Shown here piece by piece: positions 1 to 6,525 of a stretch of 25,101 nt of DNA. Made by a program: the position numbers and the translations under genes. Under the pieces are notes generated by a model, which ran no database searches, was not told the origin of the DNA, and saw nothing but the letters and a program-made list of their open reading frames with translations. Location of the stretch: positions 1 to 25,101 of IMG/VR virus record IMGVR_UViG_3300027859_000074; one strand, 5' to 3'. The number at the start of each line of letters is the position of its first letter. Positions within the stretch are counted from its first letter, which is position 1. This DNA comes from a virus.

Positions 1-1105
1 CGCATAAAACAAATGCATCATTATATTTTCTTCCTACAGATTCAACAATATTTGGAAAAAGCATAGGTTTAATTTCATTATTTCTATACTTTGCTACTAC
101 AGCATGAGGGAACTCTGTTATATCAATTACAACAAAAGCAGAGAAATCTTTTCCAACTCCTCTTGCAACGTCTACTGTAATAACATAATCATGCCCTTTT
201 TGCGGATCAACGTATACATCAAATCCAGCACTTCTTGTTTCAGGAGTTTGATAAACCATACTCCTCAACTTACTAGGAGCAATCAAAGTATCAACAGAAC
301 CTAAGAACTCACATTCAAACTCAACTCTAAACTGTTGGTCTGACGTGTTTGCAATAGTTTGTTCTTTCCATACTTCATCCCTACCTGGTACTTCTGACCA
401 ATGAACATCAGTTGGTACATATTCATTCTTACTTCTTTCTGCATCATGCCACATACGGTAGAAGTGATTCATACCGTGTGGTGTAGAAACTATAATTACT
501 TTTGTATTTTTACCAGAAGTAATAGTAGGATAAACACTAGCAAAGAAAGAATCAGCGATGTGATTGGGAACAAAAGCAAATTCATCCAAGAAGAGGATGT
601 TAAAAGACATACCCCTAACAGCACTAGCAGAGGTAGACGCAGCCAAGATTTTACTACCATTTTCTAACTCCAGAGAACCTCTATTCCATGATAAGACACC
701 TTGCTGCATCCACTTAGGAACATTTTCATATGCCGTTTGTAAACGACCTAATAGTTCTCTAGCAGTTGCTGCCTTGTTAGCAAGAATACCAATGTTAACA
801 CTATCATTAAAAAGAAGATAATGCAATAGGTATGATATAACAGTTGTAGACTTACCTGTCTGACGAGGCATCTTACAAATGTTAAATCTATTATCGTGGA
901 AATTGTTAATTAACTTCTGTTGAAAATCATAAGGTTCAAAAGGCATTAAACCTTCATCAAGAGTAACAATCTTTACGTGTTTTTGAGCAAAGTAAACAGG
1001 ATCTTGCTTACACGCCATAAACTCAAGAATCTGTTCTTGAGTAAATTCAATTTTGGTATTTGCCCGTTTTAGATTGGGGTTACCTAAATAAATGTCTTCA
1101 GTCAT
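1..1105 (-). CDS. gp17: Terminase large subunit gp17 (3'-truncated by window edge)
   Basis: This is the ATPase/nuclease motor of T4-type DNA packaging. It hydrolyses ATP to pump concatemeric DNA into the prohead through the portal and cuts the DNA at headful. My translation from the ATG at 1105 gives 368 residues before the window ends; T4 gp17 is about 610. A Walker A loop (PRQTGKST) lies near residues 80-87. A Walker B strand (ILFLDE) lies at 170-175, with the paired Asp174/Glu175 expected for magnesium binding and catalysis. The coupling motif STPHGMNHFY is near 207-216. The RNase H-like nuclease domain begins near residue 300, and Asp312 in VDVARG matches the first catalytic aspartate. 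The remaining nuclease acidic residues and the C-terminus lie outside the window. The gene follows a 48-residue ORF that stops 8 nt upstream. Identification is firm. Confidence 0.97.
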   Translation of the reverse strand, partial: MTEDIYLGNPNLKRANTKIEFTQEQILEFMACKQDPVYFAQKHVKIVTLDEGLMPFEPYDFQQKLINNFHDNRFNICKMPRQTGKSTTVISYLLHYLLFNDSVNIGILANKAATARELLGRLQTAYENVPKWMQQGVLSWNRGSLELENGSKILAASTSASAVRGMSFNILFLDEFAFVPNHIADSFFASVYPTITSGKNTKVIIVSTPHGMNHFYRMWHDAERSKNEYVPTDVHWSEVPGRDEVWKEQTIANTSDQQFRVEFECEFLGSVDTLIAPSKLRSMVYQTPETRSAGFDVYVDPQKGHDYVITVDVARGVGKDFSAFVVIDITEFPHAVVAKYRNNEIKPMLFPNIVESVGRKYNDAFVLC

Positions 1106-1113
1106 AATAAGTC

Positions 1114-1260
1114 CTACATCATTTCATAGTGTCCAAATTTTTTGTCGTGTTCTATAGTTCTCCTTTGCAGTTCTAGTATCTTCTCTAAATTTTTTACTTT
1201 CTTTTCTAACTCTTCTGTTTTATTTTCCCCCTGTTTGGAGGAGTGGTTCTCCTGGGTCAT
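1114..1260 (-). CDS. Small coiled-coil protein, 48 residues, overlapping the preceding gene
   Basis: A short open frame starts with ATG at 1260 and ends with TAG at 1114-1116, giving 48 residues. The protein is strongly charged. Its middle (EELEKKVKNLEKILELQRR) has leucines and isoleucines at heptad-like spacing, which suggests a short coiled coil. The tail is KFGHYEMM. The first 41 nt overlap the end of the preceding gene in another frame, and the stop lies 8 nt before the gp17 start, so it fills what would otherwise be a gap of about 110 nt. No strong Shine-Dalgarno sequence precedes it, so translation may be coupled to the upstream gene. I do not recognise the family. Its position suggests, but does not show, a link to packaging. 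The coding call rests on composition, length and gap-filling. Confidence 0.66.
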   Translation of the reverse strand: MTQENHSSKQGENKTEELEKKVKNLEKILELQRRTIEHDKKFGHYEMM

Positions 1261-1840
1261 ATTCTGATACTTGGTAGTTCCAGAGTTTAGCATTAGGATA
1301 CACTTTTCTCACTTGATCCTGTACTTCTCTGCGTGATGGGAGTTTGACTTGGGGGAAGAACATTTGTAACATGTAGTTCTTTCCTCTCCACGCCAAATAA
1401 ACATGGATTATCTTTCCTGTCTTTCTTGAAACATAAGTTGTCTTTTCAGGTATTGTATATTGAATATTATTTTTAGGTGATACCATCGGTTGTGGTTTAA
1501 CTATATCAATCACAGTAGTGCTACTGCCATCCAGATGTTCTATTTTTACATCTTCTAAAAATTGTGTGAATGTTTTAGATTCACCTATCCCTCCACCGCC
1601 ATTCGCACCACCATTACCACCGTTACCGCCATTAGAATGACCGTTACTACTTCCATTGCCGTTGGAACCCCCGTTAGTTTTGCCGTTGCCATTGCCATTG
1701 CCGTTACCGTTCTTTTTCTTACCGTTCTCTTCAGGATCGGATTTTAAGTAACCACCACGACCAACAAAATACCCACGAGGAATCTTCTTACACTTTTTAT
1801 CAGTGTTACAATAATATTGTCCAACTGGGCAACTTTTCAT
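1220..1840 (-). CDS. Unrecognised protein with Cys-containing N-terminus and Gly/Asn-rich linker
   Basis: The protein has 206 residues from the ATG at 1840. A TTG three bases upstream is possible but less likely. Three parts are visible. Residues 1-35 hold three cysteines (C4, C11, C17) in a CPVGQYYCNTDKKC pattern, followed by basic and glycine residues. Residues 40-86 are a low-complexity linker of Gly, Asn and Ser, including a run of alternating Asn-Gly. Residues 90-206 look like a folded alpha/beta domain with FLEDVKIEHLDG, then HVYLAWRGKNYMLQMFFP and a basic segment PSRREVQDQVRKVYP. No signal peptide or membrane segment is apparent. It lies just upstream of the packaging genes and behind its own late-promoter candidate. 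Function is unknown; a virion or packaging accessory role is only inferred from its position. Confidence 0.85.
   Translation of the reverse strand: MKSCPVGQYYCNTDKKCKKIPRGYFVGRGGYLKSDPEENGKKKNGNGNGNGNGKTNGGSNGNGSSNGHSNGGNGGNGGANGGGGIGESKTFTQFLEDVKIEHLDGSSTTVIDIVKPQPMVSPKNNIQYTIPEKTTYVSRKTGKIIHVYLAWRGKNYMLQMFFPQVKLPSRREVQDQVRKVYPNAKLWNYQVSEYDPGEPLLQTGGK
1583..1723 (-). repeat. Low-complexity Gly/Asn codon repeat
   Basis: Within the 206-residue protein, codons for Gly and Asn alternate and cluster (GNGNGNGNG, then NGGNGGNGG). On the plus strand this shows as repeated ccgttg, ccattg and ccgtta hexamers. Such tracts can change length by slippage in steps of three or six bases without breaking the frame. 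It probably encodes a flexible linker between the cysteine-containing head and the C-terminal domain. Confidence 0.8.
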
Positions 1841-1863
1841 CAATTAAATCAATACCTACGTTA

Positions 1864-1871
1864 TATTTATG
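1864..1871 (-). promoter_or_regulatory. Candidate late promoter (CATAAATA)
   Basis: The minus strand reads CATAAATA, one base from the T4 late consensus TATAAATA and fitting the NATAAATA form described for T4-like cyanophages. It sits in the short gap after the 123-residue gene and 23 nt before the ATG at 1840. It would drive the Gly/Asn protein, the 48-residue ORF and gp17. Spacing to the start codon agrees with the other candidates in this window. Confidence 0.6.
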
Positions 1872-1876
1872 GTTTA

Positions 1877-2248
1877 TTATGTTTCTAATGCAGTAAAGAT
1901 TACTTTAAAGGTAGTTGAATTAGAAGATGCAGGAAACCCTAAAAGTCTTAATTTACCAGAATCAATATCTACAGAAAATGTTGCTATCCCTATAGGTTGA
2001 TTAATTGTTCCAAATTCTGATAGATATGCATTAGTATTATCGTGAACTACGTTAATTGTTGTTTTATTAAAATTATTTCCTTCTACTGCTTGTATTTGAT
2101 AATTGACTGATCTGAATTTTGAAGATTCTACAGATACTAAGGTTGATATACCAGTCGCTGTGGTGGTAAGTATACCTGATTGAATTACCCCTGCACTAGT
2201 GTCTAGTGTTTGAAATATTGGTGGTTTAACTCCGACGATATATGGCAT
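1877..2248 (-). CDS. Small beta-rich virion-type protein, 123 residues
   Basis: A 123-residue protein with ATG start and no cysteines, signal peptide or helices of note. Alternating hydrophobic and polar residues predict a compact beta sandwich. The segment YQIQAVEGNNFNKTTINVVH, followed by YLSEFGTI, SVDIDSGKLRLLGFP and a C-terminal TFKVIFTALET, resembles a small domain I recall at the ends of marine-phage fibre and structural proteins. That recollection has not been checked by search. Here it stands alone. It starts 4 nt after the 110-residue gene and probably shares its transcript. Both follow the large fibre-like protein, so it could be a fibre-associated or decoration protein. Function is unproven. 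Confidence 0.85.
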   Translation of the reverse strand: MPYIVGVKPPIFQTLDTSAGVIQSGILTTTATGISTLVSVESSKFRSVNYQIQAVEGNNFNKTTINVVHDNTNAYLSEFGTINQPIGIATFSVDIDSGKLRLLGFPASSNSTTFKVIFTALET

Positions 2249-2252
2249 GATA

Positions 2253-2585
2253 TTAATTAGCGGTTTCTAAAAGACTGAGTATTATCTTAAGAGTACTATT
2301 TGCACTTGCTTCAATAGTTACAGAATCATTTGTTTCCAAAACTAATTTACCACTCATAGGAACAAATGCATCATTAGTAGGAACATTAGCACCTTTAATA
2401 ATTTCTGTTTGAGTGCTAGATCTTTTATGCGTCATAGTTACTGTTGAGTTAGTATCACCATAATTTGTAATATGGGCATATAGCACAATAGCGGTATAAC
2501 CAGTAGGAGCAGTGTAAATTGTCTGCTGACTGGTTGTAACTTCGTGTGTAACCGTTTGAAATCTATTGAGTGCTAACTGAGCCAT
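2253..2585 (-). CDS. Small beta-rich virion-type protein, 110 residues
   Basis: A 110-residue protein starting with ATG one base after the stop codon of the 1158-residue gene, so the two are almost certainly co-transcribed and perhaps translationally coupled. The sequence is mainly predicted beta strand (TIYTAPTGYTAIVLYAHITN, STVTMTHKR, GKLVLETNDSVTIEA, TLKIILSLLE), with an N-terminal MAQLALNRFQTVTHEV lead-in. The overall form suits a small jelly-roll or Ig-like capsid or tail accessory protein. Its C-terminal strand resembles that of the following 123-residue protein (STLKIILSLLET against TTFKVIFTALET), so the two may be distant paralogues. I do not recognise a named family. Confidence 0.85.
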   Translation of the reverse strand: MAQLALNRFQTVTHEVTTSQQTIYTAPTGYTAIVLYAHITNYGDTNSTVTMTHKRSSTQTEIIKGANVPTNDAFVPMSGKLVLETNDSVTIEASANSTLKIILSLLETAN

Positions 2586-2586
2586 A

Positions 2587-5500
2587 TTAACTTAATGCTA
2601 GGATAAATGGAGTCATTTCTGAGAATAGACTCTTACTAAAAGACCGACCACTGATAGTACCAGTTTCTTGGTTGATTTGCAAATCATCTCCAATTCTAAA
2701 GTTACCTGCTTGATCCGTACTGGTATAAAGAACCTTTCCACCATCTAAAGTGATGACTTCATTTTCTTGATTAGTAACACCACCTCGTTTAGGTGTAGCA
2801 GTTACAATCTGGTTACCAGAACCAACATACTCGAAAGTATGAGAACTTGCAACAATTCTACTGCCTTGTGAGAAGAATGTTGTCGAACCAACTCCCACGC
2901 TATTCAGCAAATTAGTCGCCAAACTTAACGTAGTAATTCCAGCAGTAACTGGCGTGGAACTATTTATCGTATAATAAAGATCCTCCATATTGGCAGTACC
3001 AGTTGCTGTATTACTACCTACTTCTGGTGCTGAAATCGTGATAGATGGAGTAGTTTCATATTGTGACCCACTACTAATAATAGTAATAGATGCAACACTA
3101 TCTCCTTCTAAAGTAGCAAATGCAGTTGCAGTCTCTCCATTTGGTCCTGCTGGTGCATCTACAGTTATACTTGGAGTTGCTGTATAACCTGTTCCACCTG
3201 AACCTACCGCAATAGTATTAACTGCTTTATATAATTTATCAAAGAATACTAGTTGACCATCATAAGGACGGTCTACATCAATCTTTACTGTACCACCAGA
3301 AACATAAGTATGAACTATTGTAGATATACCTACATTCACAACAAAAGAGGTAGTTGAAGGAATTGAATCTACATCAAAAACAAATGGTTTCTTTTCTGGA
3401 TATGTTTTCTGTCCAGATGGGCAAGATAGTAAAATACTAGAAAGAGTAACTCCCATTCCTACTTGGAATCCATGAGCAGCACTTGTAGTTACTGTCGCAA
3501 TTCCTGATAGATTATCATATACAAAGTTACTTATATTTAATGTAGGTGTACTTACATTTACTGTTACCTCTGCTGTAGAAACTAAAGAAGTTGTAGTAAC
3601 AATACCAACATACTGCAAATCACTTACCCCTCTAGAAACCAAACCAAAAGTACCAAAACTACAATTACTGTTTGCTATGTCTGCTTGACCACCTTTATCA
3701 CAAGTAACTGCTTCATTAGTACAAATAGTAAACAGTGAAACTAATTGAGCAAATCCACTATTAGTAATCGCAACACCAACACCACCTTGATTGTATTGTG
3801 TATATGAGTCTACGTTCATAGAACTCAAAGATCTTGCTTGGTCACCATCAACATATAATCCTGTTCCTGTTGTGGTATCACTTGTACAGTTCTGAATATA
3901 TGGTCCTTTCCACTTACCACCACCTACATTTTCTGCTATCTCTGTAGTTGGAAAAGCAACTGCAGCAGAAGGTGCTAAGTGACCCGTAAAAGTCATATTT
4001 GCTAACTTAGATGCCTTTCTTACATGAAAGATATCGCTTGTATTATTAATTGGAGTAACGGTAACTGCTCTTTGGTCATCCCCTACGATAGAAACAAAAG
4101 CAGGAACTTCTATTGGATTTGATTCTTGATATCTACCAGAAAGAACTTTAACTGTTGTTCCTGATTGAGCAATACCAACTGCTGCTTTAATTGTTAGTTT
4201 AGCATTATCAATAGATGTGCCGTTATTATCATCATCACCATCCTTTGCAACATATAAAACATTAGGTGCAGAGTTAATACCTGAAGCAATAGCATTAATT
4301 CTTACATTTTCACCAATATTTACTGTGGTATTTGAAATAGTAACAATACCAACATTAATTATATTAGAGTTACCATCTAAAGTAATAGATGATCTACCAA
4401 CAGTAAGTACACCAACAACTCTTGCATCACCGTCCACATATAGGGCGGTATTCCCTAATCCAACGTGTACGGTTCCTATCCCATTGGCAGAACCTAGTGT
4501 GGTTAACCCTACAACTGATAGGTTTTGACCGACCCTTACATCCTGACGGGCGGTTATTACACCAATAGAATCTACATTCTTTACATCTTCATAAGTAAGA
4601 GTTCCACCAACTGATACATTGCCAGTAAACTCTGCATCACCAGATACGTATAATCTTTTTCCTGCAACTGCATCTGCACCCACACCAATATTAGATGTGG
4701 TATTAATACCAACAGAATCAGACTGCCAAAGTCCAGCACCACCACCGCCACCAGCAGCACTACTTAAAACCCACTTATAGTTCTTACGAACATATGCTTG
4801 TCCATCATAAGGAGCATCACCTATACCACCGCCACCAAACGATGCTAGTTGTTGCTGAACTCTATTTACAAATAATCTATAATTCTCTTGAAGTTTTTCA
4901 TAAGTTACAAACTTCTGATCTAGTGGTGTTAATGGGTCAGAATTATCTTCATCAGGTGGTATACTTAAAGTATTTTCAATCAGAACTTCTTCATTAAATT
5001 TACTAAAAACTTCTTCTAAATGATCAATCTTTTTCTGAAGTTTTATATTCTTCTTCTCAAATGAAGAATATAAATTCTTTGCTTCTGATATATACTGCTC
5101 TTGATCAGGAATTCTGATTGAAGTATACTTATTATAAAGACCTCTAATTTCTTTGTTTATACCCTTAATTTCTTCATCATAAGATTTTACTTCTGGTACT
5201 ATTGGAATAGAACCTTCTACTAAAGAAATCTTTTCTTCTAATCCTTTTATTTCTTCATCATAATATTTTACTTCAGGAACTTCAGGTATTTCTGAACGAA
5301 CTTCTTTTACAGATTCTAATATCTCTTTAATCTGCTTATCATAATACTTGACTTTTGGTAACTTAGATATTGATTTCTCAATTAATTCTATACCTTTTTC
5401 AATACCAGAAATCTGCTCATCATAATACTTTATTTCAGGTATTACAGGTATCTCTTCACGAACTTCTTCAATAGAGTCGATTATTAAATTAAGTTCCTTC

Positions 5501-6063
5501 TCATAGTATCTAACTTCAGGAACTTCTGGAATACTATTTCTAACTTCTTCTACTAATGCAGTAATATTGTTTAATTCATCGTCATAAAGAATTGGTTCAG
5601 GAATAACAGGTATTTCTGAACGAACTCTTTCAATATTCTCTTTTAGAGATGATAGATTATTGTATAAATCAGTTGGGTCAAATTGTTCAGGTATACTCTC
5701 TTCTACTTCTGTTATTTCGGCACGTAAAACATTAATATGCCCTTCATAACTAACCTGTTCGGGTATATTATCAATCCTTTCTTTTAACTCTTCAATTCTA
5801 CCAAAAACCTCTGAAAGGTCTGTTTTCTCAGGAATTGATTTAGATAATTTTTTTAGATCTTCTCTTATCTTTGCAAGAGGATTTGGTTTTGCTTTAGGTT
5901 TTACTTCTTCAACTATTTCTACTACTTCTTCTTCCTCACCAAAAAATTCCTTTGGTGCAGAAACTTTTTTATTTGCTAATTCCTGTTCTTCTTTTAATTT
6001 TTTGCGAGCTAATTCTTCGTCTTTTTTTCGCTCAAAAAAATCTGATGGTTTATTTAGAGACAC
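2587..6063 (-). CDS. Large fibre-like virion protein: coiled-coil repeats, beta-helix and beta modules
   Basis: An 1158-residue protein. Its start is the GTG at 6063: the codon two triplets upstream in frame is TAA and no ATG lies between. Residues 10-70 are highly charged helix. Residues 77-312 carry proline-initiated helical repeats (IPxVPExxYYDxxI), locked at 27 residues from 124 onward. A further coiled coil runs to about 360, then Gly-rich linkers (SFGGGGIGDAPYDGQ, GGGGGAG). From about 465 there are fibre-type repeats (LYVSGDAEFTGNVSVGG). Residues 600-815 resemble a right-handed beta-helix (LYVAKDGDDDNNGTS, NPIEVPAFVSIVGDDQ), a fold used in phage tailspikes. Shared beta modules occupy about 840-1030. 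The N-terminus probably anchors the protein and the helix and C-terminus project. It lies between gp16 and gp17. Adhesin, whisker-like or tailspike roles are all possible. Confidence 0.85.
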   Translation of the reverse strand: MSLNKPSDFFERKKDEELARKKLKEEQELANKKVSAPKEFFGEEEEVVEIVEEVKPKAKPNPLAKIREDLKKLSKSIPEKTDLSEVFGRIEELKERIDNIPEQVSYEGHINVLRAEITEVEESIPEQFDPTDLYNNLSSLKENIERVRSEIPVIPEPILYDDELNNITALVEEVRNSIPEVPEVRYYEKELNLIIDSIEEVREEIPVIPEIKYYDEQISGIEKGIELIEKSISKLPKVKYYDKQIKEILESVKEVRSEIPEVPEVKYYDEEIKGLEEKISLVEGSIPIVPEVKSYDEEIKGINKEIRGLYNKYTSIRIPDQEQYISEAKNLYSSFEKKNIKLQKKIDHLEEVFSKFNEEVLIENTLSIPPDEDNSDPLTPLDQKFVTYEKLQENYRLFVNRVQQQLASFGGGGIGDAPYDGQAYVRKNYKWVLSSAAGGGGGAGLWQSDSVGINTTSNIGVGADAVAGKRLYVSGDAEFTGNVSVGGTLTYEDVKNVDSIGVITARQDVRVGQNLSVVGLTTLGSANGIGTVHVGLGNTALYVDGDARVVGVLTVGRSSITLDGNSNIINVGIVTISNTTVNIGENVRINAIASGINSAPNVLYVAKDGDDDNNGTSIDNAKLTIKAAVGIAQSGTTVKVLSGRYQESNPIEVPAFVSIVGDDQRAVTVTPINNTSDIFHVRKASKLANMTFTGHLAPSAAVAFPTTEIAENVGGGKWKGPYIQNCTSDTTTGTGLYVDGDQARSLSSMNVDSYTQYNQGGVGVAITNSGFAQLVSLFTICTNEAVTCDKGGQADIANSNCSFGTFGLVSRGVSDLQYVGIVTTTSLVSTAEVTVNVSTPTLNISNFVYDNLSGIATVTTSAAHGFQVGMGVTLSSILLSCPSGQKTYPEKKPFVFDVDSIPSTTSFVVNVGISTIVHTYVSGGTVKIDVDRPYDGQLVFFDKLYKAVNTIAVGSGGTGYTATPSITVDAPAGPNGETATAFATLEGDSVASITIISSGSQYETTPSITISAPEVGSNTATGTANMEDLYYTINSSTPVTAGITTLSLATNLLNSVGVGSTTFFSQGSRIVASSHTFEYVGSGNQIVTATPKRGGVTNQENEVITLDGGKVLYTSTDQAGNFRIGDDLQINQETGTISGRSFSKSLFSEMTPFILALS
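5128..5694 (-). repeat. Tandem 81-nt (27-residue) coiled-coil repeats
   Basis: IP-initiated units begin at residues 124, 151, 178, 205, 232, 259 and 286 of the 1158-residue protein, an exact 27-residue period. Two shorter units of 23 and 24 residues precede them. The unit reads approximately IPxVPExxYYDxxIxxIxxxIxxVRxE. The unit at 232 departs most, with ISKLPK. The last unit decays after about residue 312 into an ordinary coiled coil. Confidence 0.88.
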
Positions 6064-6086
6064 AGAATATTACTCATCTATTTTAA

Positions 6087-6094
6087 TATTTATT
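6087..6094 (-). promoter_or_regulatory. Candidate late promoter (AATAAATA)
   Basis: The minus strand reads AATAAATA in the AT-rich gap between the gp16 stop and the GTG start at 6063, 23 nt before that start. It matches the NATAAATA form of the T4-type late promoter. It would drive the 1158-residue protein and its two small downstream partners. Confidence 0.6.
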
Positions 6095-6105
6095 TTAGAA
6101 AAAAA

Positions 6106-6522
6106 TTACTCTTTTTCAGAATTCTGCTGTTTGATTAGTTTTGCTAAATCAGCAGTAGAACCAACGAATAATGCATTAGTTACATTAGTTGGAGATTTTT
6201 TATCCTCTGTATTAACATCTTTCAGTTTTTTCTGAAGGTCTATTAATTTATCAGTAGCATCAGAGACACTTTTGATTAACTGACCAGCAACTTCATATGC
6301 TCTAGGCATTTCACTTTCTTGAGCAATTTCAAGAATACCATCAATTGCTTCTTGTCCCTTCTCTATTATACTATAAAGATTACCTCTTGTATACTCATAG
6401 TCTCTTGTAATATCATCTTTAGTTAATCTATCAGGAGGTGGAGTAGATCTTTCAATTGATTTCTTTTCTTCTACCACTTCTGGAGTGATATTAAAAGTTT
6501 TATCCAAATTGTCTTTTGTCAT
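6106..6522 (-). CDS. gp16: Terminase small subunit gp16
   Basis: A 138-residue protein equivalent to T4 gp16 (164 residues), the small terminase subunit. It oligomerises, recognises viral DNA and stimulates the gp17 ATPase at packaging initiation. Residues 1-40 are polar and probably disordered. Residues 41-103 are helical (DYEYTRGNLYSIIEKGQEAI, then MPRAYEVAGQLIKSVSDATD) and match the central helical oligomerisation core of T4 gp16, which has RRNMHFQQQM and ADSPRHMEVF at the same places. The C-terminal NVTNALFVGSTADLAKLI aligns with T4 NIQNATVFMGSPTELMDEI. The ATG lies 3 nt after the gp15 stop, implying coupled expression with gp15. In T4, gp17 follows directly; here about 5 kb of other genes intervenes. 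Confidence 0.92.
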   Translation of the reverse strand: MTKDNLDKTFNITPEVVEEKKSIERSTPPPDRLTKDDITRDYEYTRGNLYSIIEKGQEAIDGILEIAQESEMPRAYEVAGQLIKSVSDATDKLIDLQKKLKDVNTEDKKSPTNVTNALFVGSTADLAKLIKQQNSEKE

Positions 6523-6525
6523 AAT

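Noticed and set aside
564-821. Plus-strand ORF of 85 codons
   Set aside because: It lies antisense to gp17, whose minus-strand frame carries clear Walker A and B motifs; the plus-strand translation has no family signature.
1562-1747. Plus-strand Thr/Val/Ala-rich ORF
   Set aside because: It is the antisense shadow of the Gly/Asn repeat; repeated hexamers keep several frames open by chance.
1841-1843. TTG start for the Gly/Asn-linker protein
   Set aside because: An ATG follows immediately in frame at 1840 and is the more likely initiator; using TTG adds only one residue.
4217-4528. Plus-strand ORF of 103 codons
   Set aside because: It is wholly antisense to the 1158-residue fibre-like gene and reads as low-complexity hydrophobic sequence expected from the complement of Gly/Val/Thr codons. 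Other plus-strand ORFs (for example 7899-8162, 15523-15792, 19505-19792) fail for the same reason.
5128-5694. 81-nt periodic repeat considered as a CRISPR or non-coding repeat array
   Set aside because: The period is coding, in frame and diverged at the third position; there are no identical repeats with unique spacers.
6090-6120. Possible intrinsic terminator at the end of gp16 (A-run, short loop, T-run)
   Set aside because: The stem would be A-T only with no GC pairs, so it is not a convincing terminator in this AT-rich sequence.
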